A stretch of 18,096 nt of DNA from JAFDZV01 sp966128725 (GTDB lineage Bacteria; Bacteroidota; Ignavibacteria; OLB7), in NCBI GenBank assembly GCA_966128725.1, contig CBHYLN010000104.1, positions 1 to 18,096 on the forward strand. Reading direction: 5' to 3'. The position numbers and the translations under genes are program-made. This document shows positions 1-7,176 of the stretch, piece after piece. The stretch's first letter is position 1; each line of letters opens with the position of its first letter. The notes under the pieces were generated by a model, which was not told where the DNA came from, ran no database searches, and was given only the letters and a program-made list of their open reading frames with translations.

Positions 1-1215
1 CCGGGCTATACGCTGCTGGGCCTGGTGATCGAGCAGGCATCGGGCATGACCTACAACCAGTACCTGCGTGAGCATCTGTTTGCACCGGCGGGCATGACCC
101 ACACATCGTTCTACGGCGAGGAGCGTAGCTGGCCGGGCGGCACGCCGATGCATTCCTACAACAACAGCCACGACGAGGGCGGGCTGGACATGTACCCGAT
201 ATCACCGATGGGAACGGGCGCCGGCACGGTGATCAGCACGGTTACCGACATGTATCGGTGGGAGCTGGCATTGCGCGCCGGGCAGATCCTGTCGCCGGAC
301 GCGGTCGCGCGGATGTTCAAGCGGCACGTTCCAACGCAGGGGACAACCAGCTACGGCTACGGGTGGAACATCGGGATCACACCGCGCGGCACAACCGTGA
401 TTGTTCACGCCGGCGATCTGGGTGGCTACAACTCCGAGATGCGGCGCTACCCGGAGGAAGCGATGACGATCGTCTTTCTCTCGAACGCACGCGTGGACGG
501 CGAAGGATATCGCCTGGCCCTGATGAACAACATGCGCCTGATGATCACGGGAGCAAAACACCTGGCGGTGCCCAGCGCACAGGCCCCGGACAGCGCTTCG
601 CTTGCAACGCTCAACGGCACGTACCGCTTGCCCGGCGGCGGCGCATTCACGGCGCGCGCTACGGCCGAGGGGCTTGTGGTTGCCGCCACCGGCGGCGATG
701 CCCTGCATCTGCTTTCCGGGCCACCGCCCGCGGATTCCTCCATGCCGGCAAAGCTTGCCGACTATACCGGCCGCATCGTGGAAGGAGCGGGCCTTGGCGA
801 CATGCAACCCATGCGCAACGTGCTGTTCCCCGCGATCCCGCCGGAACAGGTGGCGATGGACGTGTCGCAGCAATGGAGCGCCGTGGTGGATTCGCTTGGC
901 AAATACGTTCGGACCGAGTTGATCGGCACGGTGTTCAAAGGAGCATCCAGCGCCCACACGTTCGCGCGCGTACACTTCCAGCGTGGCAGCCGCGTGGCGC
1001 AGTTGACATGGACCTCCGGGCAGCTTGTGGCAATCGCGCTTGGCGCCGAGCCAATACTGCCAACAACGTTTCTGCGGGGAGAAGGGGCCGAGCTGGTGGC
1101 GTTCGATCCGTTCAGCGGTCGCACGATCCGGATGACGCTCGACGAAACCAACCGCCAGACGGCCATGGTATTCGCCACCGAATCCGGACGCAGCGTTCGC
1201 GCCACACGCTCGTAG
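1..1215 (+). CDS. Beta-lactamase-family serine hydrolase, 3' part (start outside window)
   Basis: This reading frame is open from base 1, so the gene begins upstream; 404 residues are visible before the TAG stop. The first residues, PGYTLLGLVIEQASG, match the stretch that directly follows the Y-x-N catalytic motif in class C beta-lactamase/penicillin-binding-like hydrolases, so the S-x-x-K nucleophile and Y-x-N motifs are cut off. Further on come the typical G-x-G-T-V-I-S-T-V-T-D-M-Y-R-W segment and a YGYGW stretch. The third active-site motif, H-A-G in VIVHAGDLGGYNS, is at about bases 406-414. About 200 C-terminal residues beyond the catalytic fold resemble the beta-rich extension of many esterase-like family members. 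Substrate cannot be read from sequence; a peptidase or esterase is as likely as a beta-lactamase. The next gene converges on it with 8 bases between the stop codons. A GTG at base 25 is not a credible start because family sequence continues before it. Confidence 0.9.
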   Translation, partial: PGYTLLGLVIEQASGMTYNQYLREHLFAPAGMTHTSFYGEERSWPGGTPMHSYNNSHDEGGLDMYPISPMGTGAGTVISTVTDMYRWELALRAGQILSPDAVARMFKRHVPTQGTTSYGYGWNIGITPRGTTVIVHAGDLGGYNSEMRRYPEEAMTIVFLSNARVDGEGYRLALMNNMRLMITGAKHLAVPSAQAPDSASLATLNGTYRLPGGGAFTARATAEGLVVAATGGDALHLLSGPPPADSSMPAKLADYTGRIVEGAGLGDMQPMRNVLFPAIPPEQVAMDVSQQWSAVVDSLGKYVRTELIGTVFKGASSAHTFARVHFQRGSRVAQLTWTSGQLVAIALGAEPILPTTFLRGEGAELVAFDPFSGRTIRMTLDETNRQTAMVFATESGRSVRATRS

Positions 1216-1223
1216 GCAGGGCG

Positions 1224-1724
1224 CTATTCCGGCAACGTAAGGATACGCGGGTTGAACGCGCCATCGGCGCAATCAACCACGGCCAGCGTGATCGGCAACG
1301 AAAACCGCCGGGGACCCGCGCTGCCCGGATTCAGATACAGCACCGTGCCAACCCGATCGGTGCAGGGCATGTGCGAGTGCCCGAAGATCACGACATCGTA
1401 CCGTTGTTCGGCATCCTGCGCGTTGAGCTCGGCGCGGCTGTGCAGCATGTGCAGCCGCGTGCCGTTGATGGTAAGGTCACAGTGTTCCGGATACGCGCGC
1501 GCCCACAGGGCGGTATCCACATTGCCCCTGATGGCGATGGTTGGCGCGATCGCGGCAAGGCTGTCGATCACCCACGCGCTGCCGATGTCGCCGGCATGCA
1601 GGATCAGATCGCACCCCTGAAGCGCCGCAAGCGCACTGGGCCGCAGAAGGCCGTGGGTATCGGATATCACGCCCAGCGTGCGCACCTGTTCGTGGGCGCC
1701 GGCGTTGTACGAGTCGCTGTCCAT
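1224..1724 (-). CDS. YfcE/MJ0936-type metallophosphoesterase
   Basis: This is a 166-residue calcineurin-like phosphoesterase. The two-metal active site is visible in order: SDTHG (about residues 21-25), HAGD (43-46), RGNVD (66-70), H95, GHSH (115-118) and a C-terminal NPGS (132-135). The length and motif spacing fit the small stand-alone YfcE/MJ0936 phosphodiesterases, which are cytosolic and Mn/Ni-dependent in characterised members. The physiological substrate is unknown. I chose the ATG at 1724 because the frame can be extended to 1808 only through a 16-base tandem duplication (1725-1756) whose length is not a multiple of three, and the extra residues do not look like the family. The ribosome-binding site is weak (GGAC a few bases upstream). 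It converges with the serine hydrolase and diverges from the metal transporter. Confidence 0.9.
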   Translation of the reverse strand: MDSDSYNAGAHEQVRTLGVISDTHGLLRPSALAALQGCDLILHAGDIGSAWVIDSLAAIAPTIAIRGNVDTALWARAYPEHCDLTINGTRLHMLHSRAELNAQDAEQRYDVVIFGHSHMPCTDRVGTVLYLNPGSAGPRRFSLPITLAVVDCADGAFNPRILTLPE

Positions 1725-1756
1725 ATACTGTCCGCAATAGATACTGTCCGCAATAG
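1725..1756. repeat. Perfect 16-bp tandem duplication in a 5' leader
   Basis: ATACTGTCCGCAATAG occurs twice back to back (1725-1740 and 1741-1756), directly against the ATG of the metallophosphoesterase on the minus strand. It therefore duplicates the leader and ribosome-binding region. Read on the minus strand, the junction of the two copies creates TATCTATTG, loosely like a Bacteroidota -7 element, but this is speculative. Confidence 0.9.
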
Positions 1757-2035
1757 TGCCTGGATGCCTCCCGGAGCTGCTCCTGCCCCGGGGAATGCAT
1801 CGATACACGCGGCAACCGGCCCGGCGTTTCCGAAGCCGGCATGCCGGCGGCCCCGATCCTGCGTCCCGGCGTGTATGTTACCAAAGCGCCACATGCATCG
1901 CATCCACCCTCCACCGTATTATGCCGATCGCATCTTGCAATCCCGGTGCGGTGGCAGGCCGGCGCGAGCACCCACCAGAGCAATCAGCGCGCAACCGCGT
2001 GGCCGCCATTGCCCGGCGATCGATGGACAGAATTC
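1725..2035. other. Divergent intergenic region (311 bp)
   Basis: This gap lies between the divergent metallophosphoesterase and ZntB-type genes. It holds the 16-bp tandem duplication next to the minus-strand start and a perfect 14-bp palindrome, GCCGGCATGCCGGC, at 1835-1848. Promoters for both genes should lie here, but I cannot point to a convincing one. Long frames on both strands look like shadows. Confidence 0.6.
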
Positions 2036-3085
2036 ATGCGCGACGACCACATCCCACAAACACGCCTTGCTCCCATCCCGGATCCCACGTATGGCTCCGA
2101 TCGCCATGGCCTGGTATCGGGTTTCCTGTTCGTGCCGAACCAACCCGCGGCGATCATCGATTCCGACCAGGCCGAGGCCTGGCTCCGATCTCCGGAGTCA
2201 ACACCCGCCGACGCATTCCTGTGGCTCCACTTCTCGCTGGCCAATGCCGCGGCCGAACACTGGATGCGGGTGCATCTGCAATTGCCGGAAGCGTTCGGCG
2301 AGTCGCTCCGCGAAAGTGTTGGCTCCACACGGCTTGAGCAGGATGGAACATCGCTGGTGGCGGTGCTGCACGATGTACTGTTCGATTTCACGTTCGATCC
2401 TTCGGCCGTCTCAACGGTCAGCCTCTGCATTCAGCCGAAGCTCTTTGTCAGCGCGCGGCTTCGCCCGCTGCGCTCGGTGGATCGGTTGCGCGAGTCGGTG
2501 AAGCAGGGGCAAACCTTCCGCTCAACCGCCGATCTTCTGGCCCATCTGTTGCAGGATCAGGCGAGCGTTCTGGTGGATATCGTACGCCAGTCCAGCTCGC
2601 GTGTGGACACGATCGAGGACAGGTTGCTGGCCGATCGCATCCCCGTAAGTCGCCGCGATCTGGCGTTGCTGCGGCGTTCGCTGGTACGTTTACAACGGCT
2701 GCTGGCACCCGAGCCCGCCGCGTTGTTCCGCCTGCTGAGCCGCCCGCCAGGGTGGATCGATGACGAGGACTTCCAGGAGATGCGCGAAGCGGCCGAGGAG
2801 TTTTCGGCGTCGGTATCGGATTCGGCCGCGCTGGTGGATCGGATCAAGACATTGCAGGAGGAATTGGCCAACACTCTGAACGAGCGTACCAGCCGAACGC
2901 TCTTCACGCTCACCATTGTCACCGTTCTTGCGCTGCCCATCAACCTGGTGGCCGCGCTGTTCGGAATGAACGTGGGCGGTATCCCGTTCGAGCACGACAC
3001 ACACGGCTTCGTGACGATCGTGCTGATTCTCATGATCTTCACCGCGCTGCTGGCCTATCTGATGCTGTTGCGCCGTCGCGAGTAA
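2036..3085 (+). CDS. ZntB/CorA-family divalent cation transporter
   Basis: This 349-residue protein has CorA/ZntB architecture: a long soluble N-terminal domain, an alpha-helical stalk rich in charged residues, and two C-terminal membrane helices (about 289-309 and 325-345) joined by a short periplasmic loop. Helix 1 ends in the signature GMNVGG (from about residue 310), the pore-mouth motif of the superfamily. The N-terminal half (FLWLHFSLANAAAEHWM, ...LRPLRSVDRLRESV) resembles ZntB, whose characterised members transport zinc, more than CorA. The length also fits ZntB. The ATG at 2036 was chosen because family similarity starts soon after it; 65 further in-frame upstream residues are low-complexity and probably untranslated. 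The ribosome-binding site is weak (GGACAG five bases upstream). Transport direction and true metal are inference. Confidence 0.88.
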   Translation: MRDDHIPQTRLAPIPDPTYGSDRHGLVSGFLFVPNQPAAIIDSDQAEAWLRSPESTPADAFLWLHFSLANAAAEHWMRVHLQLPEAFGESLRESVGSTRLEQDGTSLVAVLHDVLFDFTFDPSAVSTVSLCIQPKLFVSARLRPLRSVDRLRESVKQGQTFRSTADLLAHLLQDQASVLVDIVRQSSSRVDTIEDRLLADRIPVSRRDLALLRRSLVRLQRLLAPEPAALFRLLSRPPGWIDDEDFQEMREAAEEFSASVSDSAALVDRIKTLQEELANTLNERTSRTLFTLTIVTVLALPINLVAALFGMNVGGIPFEHDTHGFVTIVLILMIFTALLAYLMLLRRRE

Positions 3086-3144
3086 CGCGCGGCGATGGCA
3101 GCCCGGCGGCAGGGAGCCGGCCACGGGACGTTCCCATCAGAATC

Positions 3145-3468
3145 TCAGGCGAACAAAGGGCTTTGGCGTATGGTCTCCAGATACTCCTCCTCGCTCATCG
3201 TTGAATCCTCGAACGCCTTGCGCGCCGCGTTCAACGCCTGCGCCTGTTCCAGTTGCTCTCCCTCCAGCTCCGCCGCACGCTGGCACACCGGGCATTGCAG
3301 ATAGTGCACGGATTCGTACGGGAACACCGGCACAAAGAACAGCGTGAACCAGCGGCGATGCAGCGTCAGATGCCAGAATCGTTCGTTGTTGCAGTTGTCG
3401 CACATCACCGGAAGGGTTTCCCCGTCATCGCGCACCGTGCCGTGCCCCCAACCGAAAAGAAAAATCAT
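3145..3468 (-). CDS. Zinc-ribbon domain protein
   Basis: A 107-residue protein with a four-cysteine zinc ribbon: CDNC at residues 23-26 and CPVC at 59-62. Between them is an aromatic, hydrophobic segment (WFTLFFVPVFPYES). The opening IFLFGWGHGT and the PYESVHYLQCPVC stretch match a widespread family of short zinc-ribbon proteins of unknown function. The C-terminus is a charged helical tail. A strong Shine-Dalgarno sequence, GGAGGT (3474-3479), sits 5 bases before the ATG; it is the best ribosome-binding site in the window. The gene converges on the ZntB-type transporter with a 59-base gap. A role in metal handling next to a zinc-type transporter is tempting but unsupported, because the two genes are on opposite strands. 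Confidence 0.85.
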   Translation of the reverse strand: MIFLFGWGHGTVRDDGETLPVMCDNCNNERFWHLTLHRRWFTLFFVPVFPYESVHYLQCPVCQRAAELEGEQLEQAQALNAARKAFEDSTMSEEEYLETIRQSPLFA

Positions 3469-3581
3469 CGCGCACCTCCATGTGATAACGGCACGCCCGC
3501 GATCGCTCGTACCGCCGAGGATCGTGGGGCCATGCCCGAATGTGTCAGCGTTCCATCAATCGCGCCCGCGCTTGCAGCGCT

Positions 3582-4367
3582 TCACGCCGGATTCCAGGCG
3601 GCGTACGTGCCGCGCTCGTCGATCCTCGCGACGGTCTCCCGGAACCACTCGCCCGCTTCCTTCCATGCCAGGCGCAGGGCATGCGCGTCGGCCACGAAGG
3701 CAAGGCGCTGAAGCCGCTCCAGATCGTGCGGCGGGATGTCGTAATGGATATAGCGGGTATGGAACCCATGGCGGGCCGGCGAGTGCAGGATTCGCAGGGC
3801 TTCCACCAGTGGACGCAAGGTGTGCCCGTTGTAGAACGCCAGCGCCTCGATCGTGTTGCCGCGGTTAAGCTCCTTCAGCGTGAGCACCTGGAACAGATCG
3901 AACGAGGCGCGCATCTGCGCCAGGCGATCGGCGATCCGGCGGCCAAGCAGATCGGGATCGTGTGGATCCTGCCGTACAACACCGGCGCGATCGAAATGCA
4001 CAACCGCCGTGCCGTGGGTTTCCGGCTCGGAGAAGCGGTTCGCCGCCGAGTGCTCCATCACCGTAAGATCCAGCAACAGATACGGGCCGGCGTCGTGCAG
4101 GCGATAAAACGCCTGCCAGTGCCCATGCCACGTGGGCCTCGGGATTTCGTATCGCACGTCGATCGACGAGATGCGCTGAAGCGCGTGCTCCAACGCGCCT
4201 ACAGCATCCTGCACGCGGCCATCGTCAACGTCGAGCTGCAAGTCGATATCGGACCACTGGTCCACACGGTTGAACGCCGCGGCACCGCCCTCCCACATGG
4301 CATTCACATAGGGCAACGGTTCCAGCGCGTCGCGAAGCGCAACAAGGATATCGGCTCTTGTAAGCAT
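3582..4367 (-). CDS. Nucleotidyltransferase-fold protein of unknown function
   Basis: A 261-residue protein whose N-terminal third carries the polymerase-beta nucleotidyltransferase signature: WEGGAAAF (GG at about residues 27-28) followed by WSDIDLQLDV with the metal-binding aspartates D40 and D42. A plausible third acidic residue is at about 100 in LLLDLTVME. The rest is mostly helical and may be a substrate-binding domain. The size and layout are closer to aminoglycoside adenylyltransferase-like or stand-alone NTase-domain proteins than to the short MNT antitoxins. No HEPN partner gene is next to it, so a toxin-antitoxin role is unlikely. The ATG at 4367 is preferred over a TTG at 4409. 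Substrate unknown. Confidence 0.8.
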   Translation of the reverse strand: MLTRADILVALRDALEPLPYVNAMWEGGAAAFNRVDQWSDIDLQLDVDDGRVQDAVGALEHALQRISSIDVRYEIPRPTWHGHWQAFYRLHDAGPYLLLDLTVMEHSAANRFSEPETHGTAVVHFDRAGVVRQDPHDPDLLGRRIADRLAQMRASFDLFQVLTLKELNRGNTIEALAFYNGHTLRPLVEALRILHSPARHGFHTRYIHYDIPPHDLERLQRLAFVADAHALRLAWKEAGEWFRETVARIDERGTYAAWNPA

Positions 4368-4458
4368 TGCAGTGTCTCTGTTTGGTTGCCGCCCGGCCGG
4401 CACCACCAATCCACACGGCGGGGGCGCGGGCAGTCCGCAAGCTACGTGGCCATGATGC

Positions 4459-4920
4459 TCAGAGTTTCTCCACCACCACCATCGAATTACCGTCGGGATC
4501 GATCAGCGTCGCCGTCTTCTCGTTATCGTCCGTCTTCACACCCTTCACCAGTGTGGCCCCGGTCATCAAAGCCTTGCGGATCACATCCTCGATATTGGGC
4601 ACAATGATGTGCAGCTCGTGGCGGCTGCGCTCGGCGCGCACGTTTGCTACGTCGTTCGGCACCAGGACGAACTTCAGCCCGAACAACGTTCCGGTATAGA
4701 TGTAGTGGCCGTCGGAAGGCAGCTTCGTGAATCGCGCCCCGAACACGTTCTGATAGAACACAACCATCAGCTCGGTGTTTTCGGTAGCCATCGATACCTG
4801 GTCCACACGAAACGGGGATTCGGTGGGCGTAGCGCCGGGCGAATTGGTGGTACGGCTGGATGCGCAGGCACAGAAAACGCAGGCAGTTGCCAGCAGAAGG
4901 GGATAACGTAGGATATTCAT
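4459..4920 (-). CDS. VOC (glyoxalase/bleomycin-resistance fold) lipoprotein
   Basis: A 153-residue protein with a short N-terminal signal (MNILRYPLLLATACVFCAC) containing cysteines at 14, 17 and 19. C19, followed by a Ser/Thr/Pro-rich linker, is the most likely lipidated residue, although the lipobox is not canonical. From about residue 36 there is a single VOC domain: VDQVSMATENTELMVVFYQ, then HELHIIVPNIEDVIRKAL and the family-typical end DPDGNSMVVVEKL. VOC proteins usually build one active or binding site from two such modules, so this one probably dimerises or only binds a ligand. Secretion to the periplasm or outer membrane is inferred from the signal. The ATG at 4920 is chosen over the TTG just before it; no clear Shine-Dalgarno sequence is present. 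Confidence 0.82.
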   Translation of the reverse strand: MNILRYPLLLATACVFCACASSRTTNSPGATPTESPFRVDQVSMATENTELMVVFYQNVFGARFTKLPSDGHYIYTGTLFGLKFVLVPNDVANVRAERSRHELHIIVPNIEDVIRKALMTGATLVKGVKTDDNEKTATLIDPDGNSMVVVEKL

Positions 4921-5078
4921 CAACGGGATAGGAGAACAGGATTACGAATTGGGGGCCCTAACGTACCATTCGCCACGGAATTCCACCACCCAATCCCGAA
5001 TACACGGCCGGCTGGTTGGCAGGTCACGGCACGCTGCCGGCAGGCCGTACAGGCCCGCATGGCCAGGCTTCGGCGTGG

Positions 5079-5933
5079 CTACAGCACATCCAGCACCAAC
5101 CGCCACTCGCCGCCGGGCAGCCGTTTCCAGATGCGAAGGTAACCCACGGCAATCGTTGCGTCGTCCCCCTTCTCGGCATCGGGTACCAGCACCGTTCCGT
5201 AGGTATACCCCATGTCGCCCGACTCGGCAATCACCGCGCTTGTTGGCGTGTAATGGATTGGCTTCCGCGTGGCCGACGCAAGCATCGTGGCAAGCTGGAT
5301 ACGGCCAAGCAATGGCGCCTGTTCGGGCCGGTAGAATCGGATGTCATCGTCGGCCAGCTCGGCAAAGGCCATCAGCCCGCTCTCGGCCGCGCGTGCCGCA
5401 AGCGTTTGCTCGTGCTCCATCAACGACGCCGTTGCGCCTTTGTAATCGTGTTCGATGCGTGGCGGCCCCTGGTACGCGGGATGCGTAACGGCGGTGTCGG
5501 TGCCGGGCCAGGCCGGTGTGGACGTGCCGGCATCAACCGCAACACGCCACTGCCCGCCCTGTGTCCGGTGCCATACCGTAACATAGTGGCCGCGCGCAAG
5601 CACTTCCGTCTGTCCGATTCTGGTAAGCTCCCATGGCCCGGTTGTATACCCCAGATCACCGGCGGCGGCCACGTCGGCGAAGATCGGCCGCCACGCCAGC
5701 GTTATCCGCGGCGCCGGGCTGCTTGCCAACCACTCAAGGCCGTTCACCGGAACCGGACGAAACAGGATCGACGAGGAATCGAGATAGGCACTGAATGCGG
5801 CCCGAACCCCGTGCTCGCTGGACGCGCGGGCAAACGCGCGCTCGGCGTCGATAAGCGACCAGAGATTGGTGTTCATGTCACCGCTCATGAATGCGGCTCC
5901 AAGCATCGATAATGCAACATGGAAAAAATACAT
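5079..5933 (-). CDS. Tandem DUF4440/SnoaL-type (NTF2-like) protein
   Basis: A 284-residue protein made of two copies of one NTF2-like domain. Copy 1 (about residues 25-140) runs from LIDAERAFARASSEHGVRAAF through AAAGDLGYTTGPWEL to GHYVTVWHRTQGGQWRVAVDAG. Copy 2 (about 165-284) runs from LMEHEQTLAARAAESGLMAF through AESGDMGYTYGTV to VGYLRIWKRLPGGEWRLVLDVL. The shared pattern (E...A..A...G...AF, SGD.GYT.G, G.Y..W+R..GG.WR...D) supports internal duplication. This is typical of DUF4440 proteins of unknown function. The N-terminus may be a poor signal peptide. An AGGAAA ribosome-binding site (5941-5946) seven bases before the ATG decides the start. An imperfect hairpin at about 5004-5048, just past the stop, may terminate transcription. 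Confidence 0.85.
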   Translation of the reverse strand: MYFFHVALSMLGAAFMSGDMNTNLWSLIDAERAFARASSEHGVRAAFSAYLDSSSILFRPVPVNGLEWLASSPAPRITLAWRPIFADVAAAGDLGYTTGPWELTRIGQTEVLARGHYVTVWHRTQGGQWRVAVDAGTSTPAWPGTDTAVTHPAYQGPPRIEHDYKGATASLMEHEQTLAARAAESGLMAFAELADDDIRFYRPEQAPLLGRIQLATMLASATRKPIHYTPTSAVIAESGDMGYTYGTVLVPDAEKGDDATIAVGYLRIWKRLPGGEWRLVLDVL

Positions 5934-6015
5934 CGCGGTGTTTCCTGTTATGCTCCGGCGCACGGCGATTCGCGGCATGGCCGGCGGCGATCATCAGGCC
6001 TGGAAGACGGAAAGC

Positions 6016-6780
6016 TTATGTGGGCTCGGCGACGGGTTTTATGGCCCTCACCGTTCGCGTTGGCGTCACGAACAGGAAATTTCGCCCCTGCAGCCGAACG
6101 TCGCGCATGCCCAGCCGCTCGAACACCGCGGCGTAATCCGGAGCATGGCGAATATCAACTATCACGGCCCGGCCACCGGGCCGAAGCACACGGACGATTT
6201 CGGTGATGGCGCGCTCGCGCTCGGCGGGTTCGTCGATGTTATGAATGGCCCACGAGGAAAGCACAACGTCGAACGTGCTATCGGGGAACGGCATCTGGCG
6301 CGCATCGCCGTCGCGCAGCTCGATCCGGTCGGCAACACCCTCGGCGCTGGCGTTGGCCATGGTGGCCTCCGGCGTGTTTGCCGCCTGATCCTCCTCGCGC
6401 CATAAATCCAGGCCAATCACACGACCATTTTTCAATCGCCGGGCCGCGCCAATCGCCATCAGCCCATGCCCGCAGCCAACGTCCAATACGTGTTCGTCGC
6501 CGCGCCACTCGATCGAGGCCAGCACACGATCGCGCACCCGAACCTTGCCAACAAGGCTTCCCCACAACATGACCGCGGCGATAATCAGGCACCACGCACC
6601 ACCCCACAATACCACCGCGCCAACAAGCGCAAGCCAGAACAGGCCCATGGTCCGCGCGGGAATCTGCGCGGCAATACCAAGCGCCACCAGTATGATGCCT
6701 ACGATCACCTGGGTACGCACCACCGTCGGCGCGTCGATCCCGTAGTTGGCGCGCAATGGCGCCGTTTCCAACTGGTTCAT
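6016..6780 (-). CDS. Membrane-anchored class I SAM-dependent methyltransferase
   Basis: A 254-residue protein. The N-terminal ~80 residues hold at least two membrane segments (about 21-40 and 45-76, both strongly hydrophobic). A Rossmann-type methyltransferase follows: motif I VLDVGCGHG (98-106), the acidic end of strand 2 in VIGLDLW (D125), motif II/III region DARQMPFPDSTFDVVLSSWAIHNI, and the post-motif EIVRVLRPGGRAVIVDI typical of the Methyltransf_11 group. The enzyme should sit at the inner membrane with the catalytic domain in the cytosol. The substrate is unknown; a lipid, quinone or small hydrophobic acceptor would fit the anchoring, but that is inference. The ATG at 6780 is chosen; the frame continues to 7029 but that part is not protein-like. 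Confidence 0.88.
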   Translation of the reverse strand: MNQLETAPLRANYGIDAPTVVRTQVIVGIILVALGIAAQIPARTMGLFWLALVGAVVLWGGAWCLIIAAVMLWGSLVGKVRVRDRVLASIEWRGDEHVLDVGCGHGLMAIGAARRLKNGRVIGLDLWREEDQAANTPEATMANASAEGVADRIELRDGDARQMPFPDSTFDVVLSSWAIHNIDEPAERERAITEIVRVLRPGGRAVIVDIRHAPDYAAVFERLGMRDVRLQGRNFLFVTPTRTVRAIKPVAEPT

Positions 6781-7176
6781 TCTCGTCGCAACGTAGGGTT
6801 GATACAGTGCGCCGGACTTTGTTCGGGGCGGGCCGGACAGGAATGGAATATCGGGATACGCGGGGGATTGCGCGCAATGGTTTCTTGGATTCGGGTGCCG
6901 CTGCTCGGCGGTGGCGCAAAGCACCGGCATTATTCGGACACAGCGTGCATGGCTCGGGCAGCGCCCGCCGCACGCACGAACCGAATACGCGGCGGCGTTA
7001 ATGCAGGGTAAACGAAACACCTCGGACAATCGCTTTCACACAGCACACAACAATACGGGCGCAAGCGTAGTGCGCTCGCGCCCGTACCATGCACCACGGC
7101 AAGCGGTGTGTTCACCGGTCACACGCTTGCCAAGCGATACGAATCAGGCAACGGGATTACCCATGTGCATTGCCGG
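6781..7176. other. Intergenic region (396 bp) with a terminator hairpin
   Basis: This gap lies between two minus-strand genes. It holds the terminator-like hairpin at 7054-7086, downstream of the esterase, and the presumed promoter region of the methyltransferase. A TGTATCAAC stretch, also found upstream of the lipoprotein at 14041, lies about 25 bases before the methyltransferase start; I attach no meaning to it. No further gene is seen. Confidence 0.6.
7054..7086 (-). terminator. Rho-independent-type terminator of the esterase gene
   Basis: Bases 7054-7067 pair with 7073-7086 (14-bp stem, one A/C mismatch at 7063/7077) around a 5-base loop. On the minus strand the stem is followed by a T-rich tail (TTGTTGTGTGCTGTG). 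It lies about 90 bases beyond the esterase stop codon. Confidence 0.7.

Noticed and set aside
1835..1848. Perfect palindrome GCCGGCATGCCGGC as an operator
   Set aside because: The related core CCGGCATGCCGG also occurs near 8475 and similar GC-rich palindromes are common in this composition. Position alone does not support a regulator site.
258..2501. A 747-codon plus-strand open frame crossing several genes
   Set aside because: It is arginine- and proline-rich shadow sequence of a GC-rich region, overlaps the serine hydrolase, metallophosphoesterase and ZntB-type genes, and has no recognisable domain.
3582..4367. MNT/HEPN toxin-antitoxin system
   Set aside because: The nucleotidyltransferase-fold protein is too long for a typical MNT antitoxin, and the neighbours are a zinc-ribbon and a VOC lipoprotein, not a HEPN protein.
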